Shown: positions 5,053 through 13,644 of the stretch, piece after piece
Numbering within the stretch: position 1 is the stretch's first letter
Layout of the letters: every line of letters begins with the position of its first letter
IMG/VR virus record: IMGVR_UViG_3300044630_007176
Span: 1 to 27,319 of that record
Origin: a virus
Strand: one strand, 5' to 3'
DNA: 27,319 nt
Program-made: the position numbers and the translations under genes
The notes under the pieces: model-generated
Seen by the model: the letters and a program-made list of their open reading frames with translations, nothing else
What the model was told of the DNA's origin: nothing
Database searches by the model: none

Positions 5053-7911
5053 TTATTTAAGTTTGTTTTCCAATGCAAGAATTCTCTTGTCTTGTTCTTT
5101 TATGTAGGTGCTCTGTTCTTTAACGGCTTCAATTAATACCGCAACTAATTCTGCGTAGCCTACAGAGTACATAGATTCTTCAGAACCACCAACAACTTCT
5201 GGAATAACTTCAAGAACTTCTTGAGCAATCAATCCTATGTGCTTCTTAGTTTTGTCGGCAAGGTCTTTACGTGTAAATGAGACACCTCTAAGTTTGTTAA
5301 CTTTATCTAAAGCACCTTCAATAGTTTCGATGTTTTCTTTAATTCTTCTATCAGAATCTGCTCTAAGGGAAGTTGCAGATTGTAAATAATAAACATAAGT
5401 TGTGCTATTTGGGTCTACGTAATAACCGGTATTATCCAAATCATAAAAAATAGGCGCTCTCATGCTCTGATTAGCTTGAGCAAAAGAGCCGTCTTTACCT
5501 ATAGCAAAAATTTGTGTACCCAAATCTTCGGTGTCATAGAATCTGATGCCGCCATAATTCGGTTGTGCGCCCATACGAATACCGGTGTGCCAACGAATAT
5601 CAAGTTTATTATAATTACCACCGTAATTTTCTAAGTTTGTACCGATGTAATAATTATCTCTTGAATCGGCACTACCGTCACCAAACATTAAACGGCGACT
5701 TGTATTGCTATTGTAAGAATTTGCATTTTTACCACCACCAATAACTAATTGTGAACCATTTTCATCTATACCTTGATTCAACCACCAACCTTGATTTGCG
5801 GCTAAATGCCCTTTACCGTCACCATCATGATAAAAAGATACACCCATAACTGTACCTTCATAACCATCGCGGTGCCTTATTGGTCCATCCATTTCCCAAT
5901 AGAAACCACCGGAGTCAGGATAAAAGTGCTGTCCATATGATTGTGAATATAATCCAGTTTCACTAAAAGCTCTGAACCAATTAGACGCTCGGACTTCATA
6001 CAAATTTGAAATACTATTTGGGTCACAATAATAACCAGTATCATTGTAATCATAAAATAAAGTACCTCGAACATCAGCAGAGAAAACTGCTCTGCTAGAA
6101 AGGGCGGCTCTGAAAGAACCATTGTTAATAATTAAAATTCCATGGTCATTCAGGTTGTTCGCACCACCTAAACTGCCTGCATTTGGATGGCTCCAAGCAA
6201 TACCATACATGTTACTTGTTGCCGACCCATCGGCGGCCATTCTATAACTAGAACCCATCGCAAAAACAGTTTGTAATCTATAACTGTCATAAGTTCCAGT
6301 TACACCTAAACCATAATTGTTGAAAGTGTGCCAACCATCTTGATTCGATTCATTCCATTTTGATGTGCTTGCACCATCAAAATAATATCCAGTATTATTA
6401 TAATCATAAAAAATTGGTGCTCTAACAGATGAGAAATTGTAAAAAATTCCGCCGTTAGTCAACTCACCAATATTTGAATCTCCAGAACTTCTCCATTCAT
6501 GTCCATCACCCGAACGATAGTAACTTCTTCCTGAGCTACCAAAAAAGAATCTCTGTTGACCATCTGGTGTAGAGACCCACGAACCATTGACTGCCCATGT
6601 TGCTCCAGTTGGTCCTGTAGGTCCGGTTGGGCCAGTGGGTCCGGTAGAACCAGTTGGTCCTGTTGCGCCTTGAGCGCCTTGAGCGCCTTGAGGGCCTGTA
6701 GGTCCCGTAGGTCCTGTAGGTCCTGTAGGACCAGTTGGTCCTGTTGCGCCTTGAGCGCCTTGAGGTCCTGTTGGTCCTGTTGGTCCTGCGGCACCTTGAG
6801 CGCCTTGAGGACCTGTAGGTCCTGTTGGACCTGTTGGTCCTGCGGCACCTTGTGCGCCTTGTGGTCCTGTGGGACCTGTTGCTCCAGTTGTTCCTTGTGC
6901 GCCTTGTGGTCCTGTGGGACCTGTTGCTCCAGTTGTTCCTTGTGCGCCTTGTGGTCCTGTGGGACCTGTTGCTCCAGTTGTTCCTTGAGCGCCTTGAGGT
7001 CCTGTTGGTCCTGTTGGTCCTGCGGCACCTTGAGCGCCTTGAGGTCCTGTTGGTCCTGTTGGTCCTGCGGCACCTTGTGCGCCTTGAGGACCTGTAGGTC
7101 CTGTATTTCCTGTTGCACCTTGAGGTCCAGTTGGTCCTGTAGGTCCTGTGGCGCCTTGTGGTCCTGTAGGACCAGGTGGGCCGCCCGCCAACAAGTTAGT
7201 GCTTACTCCATTCGAAGTCGCCGTCATATCAATGTATACACCGCGAGCTGAGCCACCTTGCTCAAAAATTCTTATTTTATTTTGATAAGCATCGATGGTA
7301 ATACCGGTTCCACTATATGTTGCATTTGTGGCAGGTTTTGCTAATAATATTTCGCCGCCTTCATCGCCTTGACTATTACTCAATGTGAGCTGAGGTACTG
7401 ATAAAATTTGACTGCCATCAAATGTAAAGTTAGCACTTCCACTAGCAACATTACTTGAATTTTTAAATATAACTTGATTGGCACTTCCAGCAACGGGTCC
7501 TGTTGCACCTTGAGGACCTGTTGCACCTTGAGGTCCTGTTGCACCTTGTGCGCCTTGTGGACCTGCTGGTCCCGTGGAACCAGTTGGTCCTGCGGCACCT
7601 TGTGCGCCTTGTGGACCTGTAGGTCCAGTTGGTCCTGCGGCACCTTGTGCGCCTTGAGGTCCAGTTGCACCTTGTGCGCCTTGTGGACCTGTAGGTCCTG
7701 TGGGACCAGTTGTTCCTTGAGCGCCTTGTGGACCTGTAGGTCCAGTTGGTCCATTTGCACCTTGAGGTCCTGTTGCACCTTGTGCGCCTTGTGAACCTTG
7801 AGGTCCAATCAGATTAGTAGAAGCGCCTACCCAAACACCATTCGCCGCTATTACTTCTGTTGTTCCTACCGTAAGTCCATTTTTGACTACGAAATTTGAA
7901 TTGTTTGCCAA
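5053..7911 (-). CDS. Collagen-like tail fibre with C-terminal peptidase S74 chaperone
   Basis: The 952-residue frame starts at a TTG (7909-7911): GGAG lies 9 bases before it and an in-frame TGA stands two codons upstream, excluding an earlier start. Residues 1-35 ([18 protein letters not shown]) form a fibre-type N-terminus. Gly-X-Y collagen blocks fill about residues 36-139 and 244-437, separated by a roughly 100-residue globular insert. Later come three copies of a xIFYDxxNTGYY-type motif (about 498-515, 615-634, 818-836). The end is a peptidase S74 intramolecular chaperone: S853-D-R-R-I-K858, then [19 protein letters not shown] and a coiled-coil end. S74 domains trimerise fibres and cleave themselves off just before the serine, leaving about 852 residues. 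The collagen blocks contain no charged residues. The protein is probably a side or baseplate fibre that touches the host. Confidence 0.93.
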   Translation of the reverse strand: MANNSNFVVKNGLTVGTTEVIAANGVWVGASTNLIGPQGSQGAQGATGPQGANGPTGPTGPQGAQGTTGPTGPTGPQGAQGATGPQGAQGAAGPTGPTGPQGAQGAAGPTGSTGPAGPQGAQGATGPQGATGPQGATGPVAGSANQVIFKNSSNVASGSANFTFDGSQILSVPQLTLSNSQGDEGGEILLAKPATNATYSGTGITIDAYQNKIRIFEQGGSARGVYIDMTATSNGVSTNLLAGGPPGPTGPQGATGPTGPTGPQGATGNTGPTGPQGAQGAAGPTGPTGPQGAQGAAGPTGPTGPQGAQGTTGATGPTGPQGAQGTTGATGPTGPQGAQGTTGATGPTGPQGAQGAAGPTGPTGPTGPQGAQGAAGPTGPTGPQGAQGATGPTGPTGPTGPTGPTGPQGAQGAQGATGPTGSTGPTGPTGPTGPTGATWAVNGSWVSTPDGQQRFFFGSSGRSYYRSGDGHEWRSSGDSNIGELTNGGIFYNFSSVRAPIFYDYNNTGYYFDGASTSKWNESNQDGWHTFNNYGLGVTGTYDSYRLQTVFAMGSSYRMAADGSATSNMYGIAWSHPNAGSLGGANNLNDHGILIINNGSFRAALSSRAVFSADVRGTLFYDYNDTGYYCDPNSISNLYEVRASNWFRAFSETGLYSQSYGQHFYPDSGGFYWEMDGPIRHRDGYEGTVMGVSFYHDGDGKGHLAANQGWWLNQGIDENGSQLVIGGGKNANSYNSNTSRRLMFGDGSADSRDNYYIGTNLENYGGNYNKLDIRWHTGIRMGAQPNYGGIRFYDTEDLGTQIFAIGKDGSFAQANQSMRAPIFYDLDNTGYYVDPNSTTYVYYLQSATSLRADSDRRIKENIETIEGALDKVNKLRGVSFTRKDLADKTKKHIGLIAQEVLEVIPEVVGGSEESMYSVGYAELVAVLIEAVKEQSTYIKEQDKRILALENKLK
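5054..5061 (-). promoter_or_regulatory. Weak late-promoter candidate (CTTAAATA)
   Basis: CTTAAATA overlaps the stop codon of the collagen fibre gene and lies 24 bases upstream of the ATG of the 118-residue gene. Position and overlap match the better boxes in this window, but the sequence differs from TATAAATA at two bases. Confidence 0.3.
6598..7182 (-). repeat. Collagen-like Gly-X-Y block 2 (about 195 residues)
   Basis: Uninterrupted Gly-X-Y triplets, mainly [12 protein letters not shown] and GAA, organised as a 15-residue super-repeat of the GPQGAQGxxGxTGPT type. It contains the 45-bp tandem repeat at 6852-6995. Proline is almost always at X, with threonine or glutamine at Y, and no charged residue occurs. 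Confidence 0.93.
6852..6995 (-). repeat. 45-bp tandem repeat inside collagen block
   Basis: Units at 6861-6905 and 6906-6950 are identical, and the unit at 6951-6995 differs by one base. Each encodes a 15-residue [15 protein letters not shown]-type unit. Such near-perfect in-frame copies can be gained or lost by slippage or recombination without breaking the frame. Confidence 0.92.
7495..7806 (-). repeat. Collagen-like Gly-X-Y block 1 (about 104 residues)
   Basis: Gly-X-Y triplets ([12 protein letters not shown]) follow the 35-residue N-terminal segment of the fibre and end at [13 protein letters not shown], where a globular segment begins. Like block 2 it is uncharged. Confidence 0.92.
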
Positions 7912-7939
7912 GTTTCACTCTCCACTTGTTTTTATTTTT

Positions 7940-10900
7940 TTATGTTGTTATTAATGTTCCACTTAATTTGTACACTGTTATTGCATTGGTTGGTGTTGAC
8001 AATAAACTCAAAACACCACCAGAAATTGATGCATCAAAAGTGCCCAAAGAAGAACCAGTCTTTATTTCACCGTATTGTGAAAGATAAACATTTGCATTAT
8101 CGTGTACGAAACTCAATTCTATGATGTGATATTGAGAACCACTAGTCATTTGAACAAAGTATTTTCCTGACCTGTAAGTTGAAGTGGATAAAGAATCCAA
8201 AATAAATTGAGAATTTGTACTTGTTGTTACCGTAGTGGATTCTAAAATTGTATTTGTATTAACTGAAACAGAAACGTTTGCAACAAGTGAAGAACCTGTC
8301 ACTGTTGAACCGCTTGTTAATGAGCCAGTCATATAATCACCGGCTCTGTTAACTTTTATGATATTTAAAACACCTGTATTTGCTTCATATGCATTTTTGA
8401 CAACAAGTAAACCAGCACCAACGTTTGCTTGATAATTGTTGGTAACAGTATTGGCAACAGTTATTAGACCTGCACCAACGTTTGCTTGATAATTGTTGGT
8501 AACAGTATTGGCAACAGTTATTAGACCTGCACCAACGTTAGCCTGAGCCGCTGAGGCATCAGCAATTCTTGCTGCACCAATGTTGGCGGCAAGAGATGAG
8601 TTGGCGGCATTTGCATCGATTCGCAATGCACCTACGTTTGCTTGATAATTGTTGGTAACAGTATTGGCAACAGTTATTAGACCTGCACCAACGTTAGCTT
8701 GATAAGCACTTGTAATCGAAATTACTGCTGCACCAACATTAGCTTGACTAGATGTTATCGCAGTATTTGCTTGTGTAAAAGCAGCTTTTGCAGTTTCATT
8801 TGTTGTATTTGCAAGGTCTGCACCAATTGGGTGTGTCAGCTTTTCATAAGCTGGCATTGCAGTGTAATCTGCCCAAGTTTTTGCAGTTTTTTCTGAATGA
8901 ATAATGTGACCTTCACTATAGCCGGCATCTTCAAACATAACCCATTCGTTGATTTGTTCATTCCAACGAATGTAAACATTTGCTTGATTGCCTCTATTAA
9001 CAACTATTTCTGCGTTGACACTTGGTGTACCAACAAATTCACTATTCAATATAATTACATTACCACCAACTGTCAATTCAGATGTAGTAATAGACTGTGC
9101 ATTACTAATCGACAAGTTGCCTGTAATTATAACATTACCTGAAAGGAGTGTTTCACCTGCAACATGCAAGTTTGCTTGAGGTGTATCCGTGTTAATGCCT
9201 AATCTATTATTTACAAAGTCCCAATACAAGTGTGTTGGGTCCTCATCGATTGCATCATTTCTTGCAAATAGTATGGCACCGTTGGTTTTGTTTCTACCTT
9301 CCATCAAGTGAATGTTCACAAGAATAGAACCATTTGTCAAGTCTGAAACAACTGCATATCCTACTGTAACTGGAACTGCTGGTGGAGCAGGAGCAACAGT
9401 TGTATAACCGCCAGGTGTTGTTGCAGACAAATACAACTCTTGACCTGGAGACAACATCGAGGTATTCAAACCATCTATTTTACCCGCGCCGGCAACATAA
9501 CCGTAAGCACCGGCAGCAATACTCATTGTTGCAAGACCGATAACTTCTGAAGTTGCAGGTATAGCAGCGTTCGCTAATGCTACACTTGGAAGACCATTGG
9601 CTGAAGCACCATCGATATAAACGGCAGCACCATCAGAAATTGTTGATGCAGTGTTGTTCCAAACACGAATAGTATATTTTTGTCCTAACTCTATTTCATC
9701 GTTAGTTTCATTAAAGTAAGAAACACTTTTATCTACATTGTTGTAGAAAATTCGTCCTTCTTTATATGAAGGTACACTTTGATTTGTATTTAAATCTAGA
9801 TATGTTCCAACAGAAACATTAGAAGTTACATTTGCAAAACCTGAAAAATCACCACCAACATTTGCTTTGTTATATGCCAAGTTAGCTTGAGCAAAAGCGG
9901 AATCTGCACGACCTAGAACTTCAATTCTTGCAGAACCGGTATTAGCTTGAGCGGAGGCAGTATCAGCAATTCTAGCAGCACCAATGTTAGCCTGTAGATA
10001 ACTATTTGCGGTATCGGTATAAGACTTGGCTTCAATCAATGCCGCACCGGTGTTCGCTTGAGCCGAAGAAACATCTGCGATTCTTGCAGCACCAACATTT
10101 GCTTGCAGATAGTTATTTGCGGTGTCGGTGTAAGATTTTGCTTCTATTAATGCTGCACCCGTGTTTGCTTGAGAAGCAGCAGTATCAGCAATTCTAGCAG
10201 CGCCAGTATTGGCTTGTGAGTAATTATTTGCAGTATCAGTATATAATTTTGCTTCTATTAATGCTGCGCCGGTATTGGCTTGTGCCGATGCCGAATCGGC
10301 AATTCTGGAAGCACCAACATTCGCTTGTAGATAACTATTTGCGGTATCTGTATAAGATTTGGCTTCAATCAATGCCGAACCGGTATTGGCTTGTGCCGAT
10401 GCCGAATCGGCAATTCTAGCTGCTCCGATGTTTGCTTGTAGATAACTATTTGCCGTATCAGTATATGATTTTGCAGTAATTAAAGCAGAACCTGTGTTTG
10501 CTTGCAAATAGTTATTTGCGGTATCGGTATAAGACTTGGCTTCAATCAATGCCGCACCGGTGTTCGCTTGTGCTGCTGCTGAATCAGCAATTCTGCCGGC
10601 GCCAATATTAGCTGCCAATGAAGAATTGGCAGTATTAAAATCTATTCTTAATGCACCAGTATTAGCATCAGAATCTTGTTTGTTTGCAATTAAACCGGCA
10701 CCAATGTTTGCTTGATATGCACTTGTTATTAATATAACTGATGAACCAACATTTGCTTGCAGATAGTTATTTGCGGTGTCGGTGTAAGATTTTGCTTCTA
10801 TTAATGCTGCGCCGGTATTGGCTTGTGCCGATGCCGAATCGGCAATTCTGGAAGCACCAACATTAGCTTCATATGCATTTGTGACAGCAATTAAACCAGC

Positions 10901-13039
10901 ACCAACATTAGCTTGAGAAGCGGCAGCATCAGCAATTCTAGCTGCACCGATATTGGCTGCTAGTGAAGAATTGGCAGTATTTGCATCAATTCTTAATGCA
11001 CCAACATTTGCTTGATATGCATTTGTGACAGCAATTAATCCCGAACCAACATTTGCTTGATAGTCATTTGTAATTGAAATAAGACCAGCACCAACATTTG
11101 CTTGATAGTCATTTGTAATTGAAATAAGACCAGCACCAACATTAGCCTGTGCAGCGGCAGCATCAGCAATTCTAGCTGCACCGATATTGGCTGCTAGTGA
11201 AGAATTGGCAGTATTAAAATCTATTCTTAAAGTGCCAACATTAGCTTGCGAATAGTTATTTGCGGTATCTGTATAAGATTTGGCTTCAATCAACGCCGCA
11301 CCGGTGTTCGCTTGAGCAGCGGCAGTGTCAGCAATTCTAGCGGCGCCGATGTTGGCTGCCAATGAAGAATTGGCAGTATTAAAATCTATTCTTAATGCAC
11401 CAGTATTGGCCTGAGCGGCCGCTGTGTCGGCAATTCTAGCTGCTCCGACATTTGCCTCATAACCTTCAATAGTTGCAATTCTGCCTTCTGCAACATTGTT
11501 ACTTATTACCCAATAATCATCACTTTCATTCCAACGTATATAAGTATTTGTGTATAAACTTCTATTTACTATGATACCTGCATTTTGTGTAGGAACAATA
11601 TCAACCAAATCTGAGTTTAAAACGACTTCATTATCTGCAACATTCAGTTCAGTAGTATTAATGTAAGTTGTCGTTCCGGTGACACTAAAGTTTCCTGAGA
11701 GAGACAAATCACCAGAAATTATTTGTACTGAAGGAGATGTTAACTTTACAAAAGTGCTATCAGTATAATTTTTAAGACTATTATTTGCAGCAATAATACC
11801 AGCACCAGAATTTGCTTCCCAAGAAGCTTTGTCTGAAATTCTTCCAGCACCAACGTTAGCCTCGTATGCAGCAGTAATAAAGATTACGGCGGCACCTACA
11901 TTTGCTTGACTGAAACTGTTTGCAGTATTAGAAGCATTGAAAGCTAAATTTGCTTGGTCGAATGCTGAGTTGGCTATGTTTAAAGTTCTTGTAGTAATAT
12001 TACTTGTAATATCACCTTTTGTGATTACAAGTCCTGTTTCTTCTAACTTTGCGACAACATTAGAAGTCTCAAAACCACCAACTAAAAATCTGATATTGGT
12101 ACTTGGAGATGTTGTACCAATGAGCATATTTCCACCGACTTGACCAGTATTGCCTTGTACAAGGAAATAACCAGTTAGTGGCTCAAAAGGAGTATCGTAT
12201 CCATTATAAAAATTATATGTACTACCTGACATACCAACGTCAGTGTAAAAGGTAGTATCGGTTCCAACATCGGCGGTTATAACAAAGTCGGCAGAACCAT
12301 CACCGTCAATATTTTGCTGATTAACTTGTGTGTATAATGCAGAGTTGCTGGTGAACTGTGCAATTAAGTTGGGTAGAGGAGTTGCGGATTGTGTTGCAAG
12401 ACCAGCATAAAATTTATTAAATGCAATGATATTTTGTGCATCAACATTAGCAGAAGAATCTATTGAACCATTTAATATTATATTGCCGGTGATAGTTTGA
12501 GAATTTTTAATTGTTCTGATAACTGTATCATCAACATCAACAATAAAGGTATTATTTGCATCTGAAAATGCAACACTAACACCATCTGCACCTAATATTC
12601 TCAGAGTATCTGTTAGTAAACTTAAATTTCCCGCTTGCGTGTCACTTGAAACATTCAATAAAGTTGCGACATTTTGTTCACCTGCGAAAGAAATTCTTCC
12701 GTCAGTTTGTACAGTGAAGGTTGGTATTTTTGTTTGGCTACCATAAGTACCAGCAATAACACCTGTTGTCGGTATAGAACCGACTATATTATTTGCAATT
12801 ACATAATTGAAACGTACATTACCTGTTTCATCTCTTTTTACAAGAACATTTGCAGTTGAATCACTGCTTGCTTGATTTATTTTTCTCGTATAATCGAGAC
12901 CACCAATTTCTACAATTGATGTGCCATCATGAATCCATAGCGTATTTGAAACGGCAGAGTAAGCAGGCTCGGCTGTATTAAGAGATGCTGGTTTTCCGTT
13001 TGCGCTAGAATATTTTAACAGAATTACTGTATTTGACAT
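7940..13039 (-). CDS. Giant tail fibre with about forty AN-x-G repeats
   Basis: This 1699-residue protein starts MSNTVILLKYSSANGKPASL followed by NTAEPAYSAVSNTLWIHDG, a form of the widespread phage-fibre N-terminus. Residues about 456-515 hold a LNVADNEVVLNSD ... NAGIIVNR ... YIRWNE module, and a second copy lies near 1315-1370. Between them (about 526-1060), and again near 1430-1560, units starting AN[VIT]G repeat about forty times, in forms such as ANIGAARIADTAAAQ (15), ANVGALRIDANTANSSLA (18) and ANTGAALIEAKSYTDTANNY plus two residues (22). These look like one long helical, probably trimeric, stalk. Residues about 1083-1247 (AAVYIDGAS, VIGLATMSI, PGQELYLSATTPGGY) form a globular domain familiar from other phage fibres. 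The last 130 residues are beta-rich, without S74 residues. It is likely a host-recognition fibre. Confidence 0.87.
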   Translation of the reverse strand: MSNTVILLKYSSANGKPASLNTAEPAYSAVSNTLWIHDGTSIVEIGGLDYTRKINQASSDSTANVLVKRDETGNVRFNYVIANNIVGSIPTTGVIAGTYGSQTKIPTFTVQTDGRISFAGEQNVATLLNVSSDTQAGNLSLLTDTLRILGADGVSVAFSDANNTFIVDVDDTVIRTIKNSQTITGNIILNGSIDSSANVDAQNIIAFNKFYAGLATQSATPLPNLIAQFTSNSALYTQVNQQNIDGDGSADFVITADVGTDTTFYTDVGMSGSTYNFYNGYDTPFEPLTGYFLVQGNTGQVGGNMLIGTTSPSTNIRFLVGGFETSNVVAKLEETGLVITKGDITSNITTRTLNIANSAFDQANLAFNASNTANSFSQANVGAAVIFITAAYEANVGAGRISDKASWEANSGAGIIAANNSLKNYTDSTFVKLTSPSVQIISGDLSLSGNFSVTGTTTYINTTELNVADNEVVLNSDLVDIVPTQNAGIIVNRSLYTNTYIRWNESDDYWVISNNVAEGRIATIEGYEANVGAARIADTAAAQANTGALRIDFNTANSSLAANIGAARIADTAAAQANTGAALIEAKSYTDTANNYSQANVGTLRIDFNTANSSLAANIGAARIADAAAAQANVGAGLISITNDYQANVGAGLISITNDYQANVGSGLIAVTNAYQANVGALRIDANTANSSLAANIGAARIADAAASQANVGAGLIAVTNAYEANVGASRIADSASAQANTGAALIEAKSYTDTANNYLQANVGSSVILITSAYQANIGAGLIANKQDSDANTGALRIDFNTANSSLAANIGAGRIADSAAAQANTGAALIEAKSYTDTANNYLQANTGSALITAKSYTDTANSYLQANIGAARIADSASAQANTGSALIEAKSYTDTANSYLQANVGASRIADSASAQANTGAALIEAKLYTDTANNYSQANTGAARIADTAASQANTGAALIEAKSYTDTANNYLQANVGAARIADVSSAQANTGAALIEAKSYTDTANSYLQANIGAARIADTASAQANTGSARIEVLGRADSAFAQANLAYNKANVGGDFSGFANVTSNVSVGTYLDLNTNQSVPSYKEGRIFYNNVDKSVSYFNETNDEIELGQKYTIRVWNNTASTISDGAAVYIDGASANGLPSVALANAAIPATSEVIGLATMSIAAGAYGYVAGAGKIDGLNTSMLSPGQELYLSATTPGGYTTVAPAPPAVPVTVGYAVVSDLTNGSILVNIHLMEGRNKTNGAILFARNDAIDEDPTHLYWDFVNNRLGINTDTPQANLHVAGETLLSGNVIITGNLSISNAQSITTSELTVGGNVIILNSEFVGTPSVNAEIVVNRGNQANVYIRWNEQINEWVMFEDAGYSEGHIIHSEKTAKTWADYTAMPAYEKLTHPIGADLANTTNETAKAAFTQANTAITSSQANVGAAVISITSAYQANVGAGLITVANTVTNNYQANVGALRIDANAANSSLAANIGAARIADASAAQANVGAGLITVANTVTNNYQANVGAGLITVANTVTNNYQANVGAGLLVVKNAYEANTGVLNIIKVNRAGDYMTGSLTSGSTVTGSSLVANVSVSVNTNTILESTTVTTSTNSQFILDSLSTSTYRSGKYFVQMTSGSQYHIIELSFVHDNANVYLSQYGEIKTGSSLGTFDASISGGVLSLLSTPTNAITVYKLSGTLITT
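8355..8752 (-). repeat. AN-x-G repeat block, C-terminal set
   Basis: About eight AN[VIT]G units, including three copies of the 19-residue ANVGAGLITVANTVTNNYQ form. At DNA level its 57-bp unit is tandemly repeated with near identity around 8424 and 8481, and a further copy lies near 8640. Confidence 0.88.
9860..11463 (-). repeat. AN-x-G repeat block, main set (about 31 units)
   Basis: Units of 15, 18 and 22 residues all begin AN[VIT]G. A perfect 45-bp tandem duplication encoding ANVGAGLISITNDYQ twice lies at about 11046-11135. Unit types alternate in blocks, as expected if the array grew by unequal recombination. Confidence 0.9.
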
Positions 13040-13061
13040 TTCTATCCCTAGGTGTTCCTTT

Positions 13062-13069
13062 TATTTATT
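13062..13069 (-). promoter_or_regulatory. Probable late promoter (AATAAATA) upstream of the giant fibre
   Basis: AATAAATA lies 23 bases upstream of the ATG of the giant fibre, in the 40-base gap after the 75-residue gene. It has one mismatch from the T4 late consensus and the same spacing as the other boxes. AGGGA 5 bases before the ATG serves as ribosome binding site. Confidence 0.55.
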
Positions 13070-13079
13070 TGCCTAAAAA

Positions 13080-13307
13080 TTAAAAAGAACCTCCATTAAT
13101 AGAAACAAGAGAAACCTGCGCCTCACCTAAAGGAGATGATTTGAATTTCGAATCAAGAGCATCATAAACTAAAACATCTCCGTTTTCTGGATTACTTATA
13201 TCTGTATCGAAAAGTTCTGATAATGCAACATTCGGCTTTGTTCGAAAATTTGGGTCCGCAATTACAGTTCTTGTTGATTGTTTTACGGTAACTTTACCTA
13301 TGTCCAT
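13080..13307 (-). CDS. Small structural-region protein, unknown function
   Basis: This 75-residue protein starts MDIGKVTVKQSTRTVIADPN and contains DISNPENGDVLVYDALDSKF. The segment NGDVLVYDALDSKFKSSPLG resembles the short 'decorated with data' beta motif common in phage fibre proteins, in which a fitted or projected segment ends in a proline. GAGGT upstream of the ATG gives a good ribosome binding site. It lies between the 110-residue protein and the giant fibre and may be an adaptor or minor virion protein. I do not recognise a defined family and the role is inference from place. Confidence 0.7.
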   Translation of the reverse strand: MDIGKVTVKQSTRTVIADPNFRTKPNVALSELFDTDISNPENGDVLVYDALDSKFKSSPLGEAQVSLVSINGGSF

Positions 13308-13310
13308 AAA

Positions 13311-13643
13311 TTACCTCGTAACTGATGGTAAAACTGTAATTATTCCTTCTACGACTCTAGTAACAACATTAGAAGGAGATGTAATCTTCACATCATAAAC
13401 ATATCTTCCGGCAGTTAAACTGGAGGTATTAGCAGCAGTCATGAAAAGAGTTATTTCACCATTTGCCGTGCCAGTTATTGTAGAAGTTATATTTGAGGAC
13501 GAAGAAGAATAATATGACTTACGCATCTGTGATTCAGCCGTGTAAGCATATAAATTGATTGCTAAACCAACTGTGTCTTGAACATTTAAAGTTGTATTAA
13601 ATGTTGCACCTTGTTCTATGACTAGTTCTGAAAATGCTGCCAT
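13311..13643 (-). CDS. Small beta-sandwich virion-type protein
   Basis: This 110-residue protein begins MAAFSELVIEQGATFNTTLN and ends in a strand-rich part (GEITLFMTAANTSSLTAGRY, VYDVKITSPSNVVTRVVEG, IITVLP). The pattern of a short N-terminal strand, a 'YTAESQMRKSYYSS' segment and a final YDV..T.....V..V.EG.I.V is familiar from structural regions of T4-like aquatic phages and from the N-terminal domain of baseplate upper proteins of the BppU type. The start codon follows the fibre stop by one base (TAAAATG). A baseplate or fibre-attachment role is likely, but no experiment I know of supports it. Confidence 0.72.
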   Translation of the reverse strand: MAAFSELVIEQGATFNTTLNVQDTVGLAINLYAYTAESQMRKSYYSSSSSNITSTITGTANGEITLFMTAANTSSLTAGRYVYDVKITSPSNVVTRVVEGIITVLPSVTR

Positions 13644-13644
13644 T

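Noticed and set aside
6459-7808. Open frames on both strands through the collagen blocks (Cys/Ser-rich or Gln/Asp/Leu-rich low-complexity products)
   Set aside because: They are periodic shadows of the Gly-X-Y coding repeats; GGN CCN repetition lacks stop codons in several frames.
7912-7939. A/T-rich run between the giant and collagen fibre genes as an intrinsic terminator
   Set aside because: The A-rich stretch is on the transcribed (minus) sense strand and has no GC-rich stem before it; it more likely flanks the ribosome site of the TTG start.
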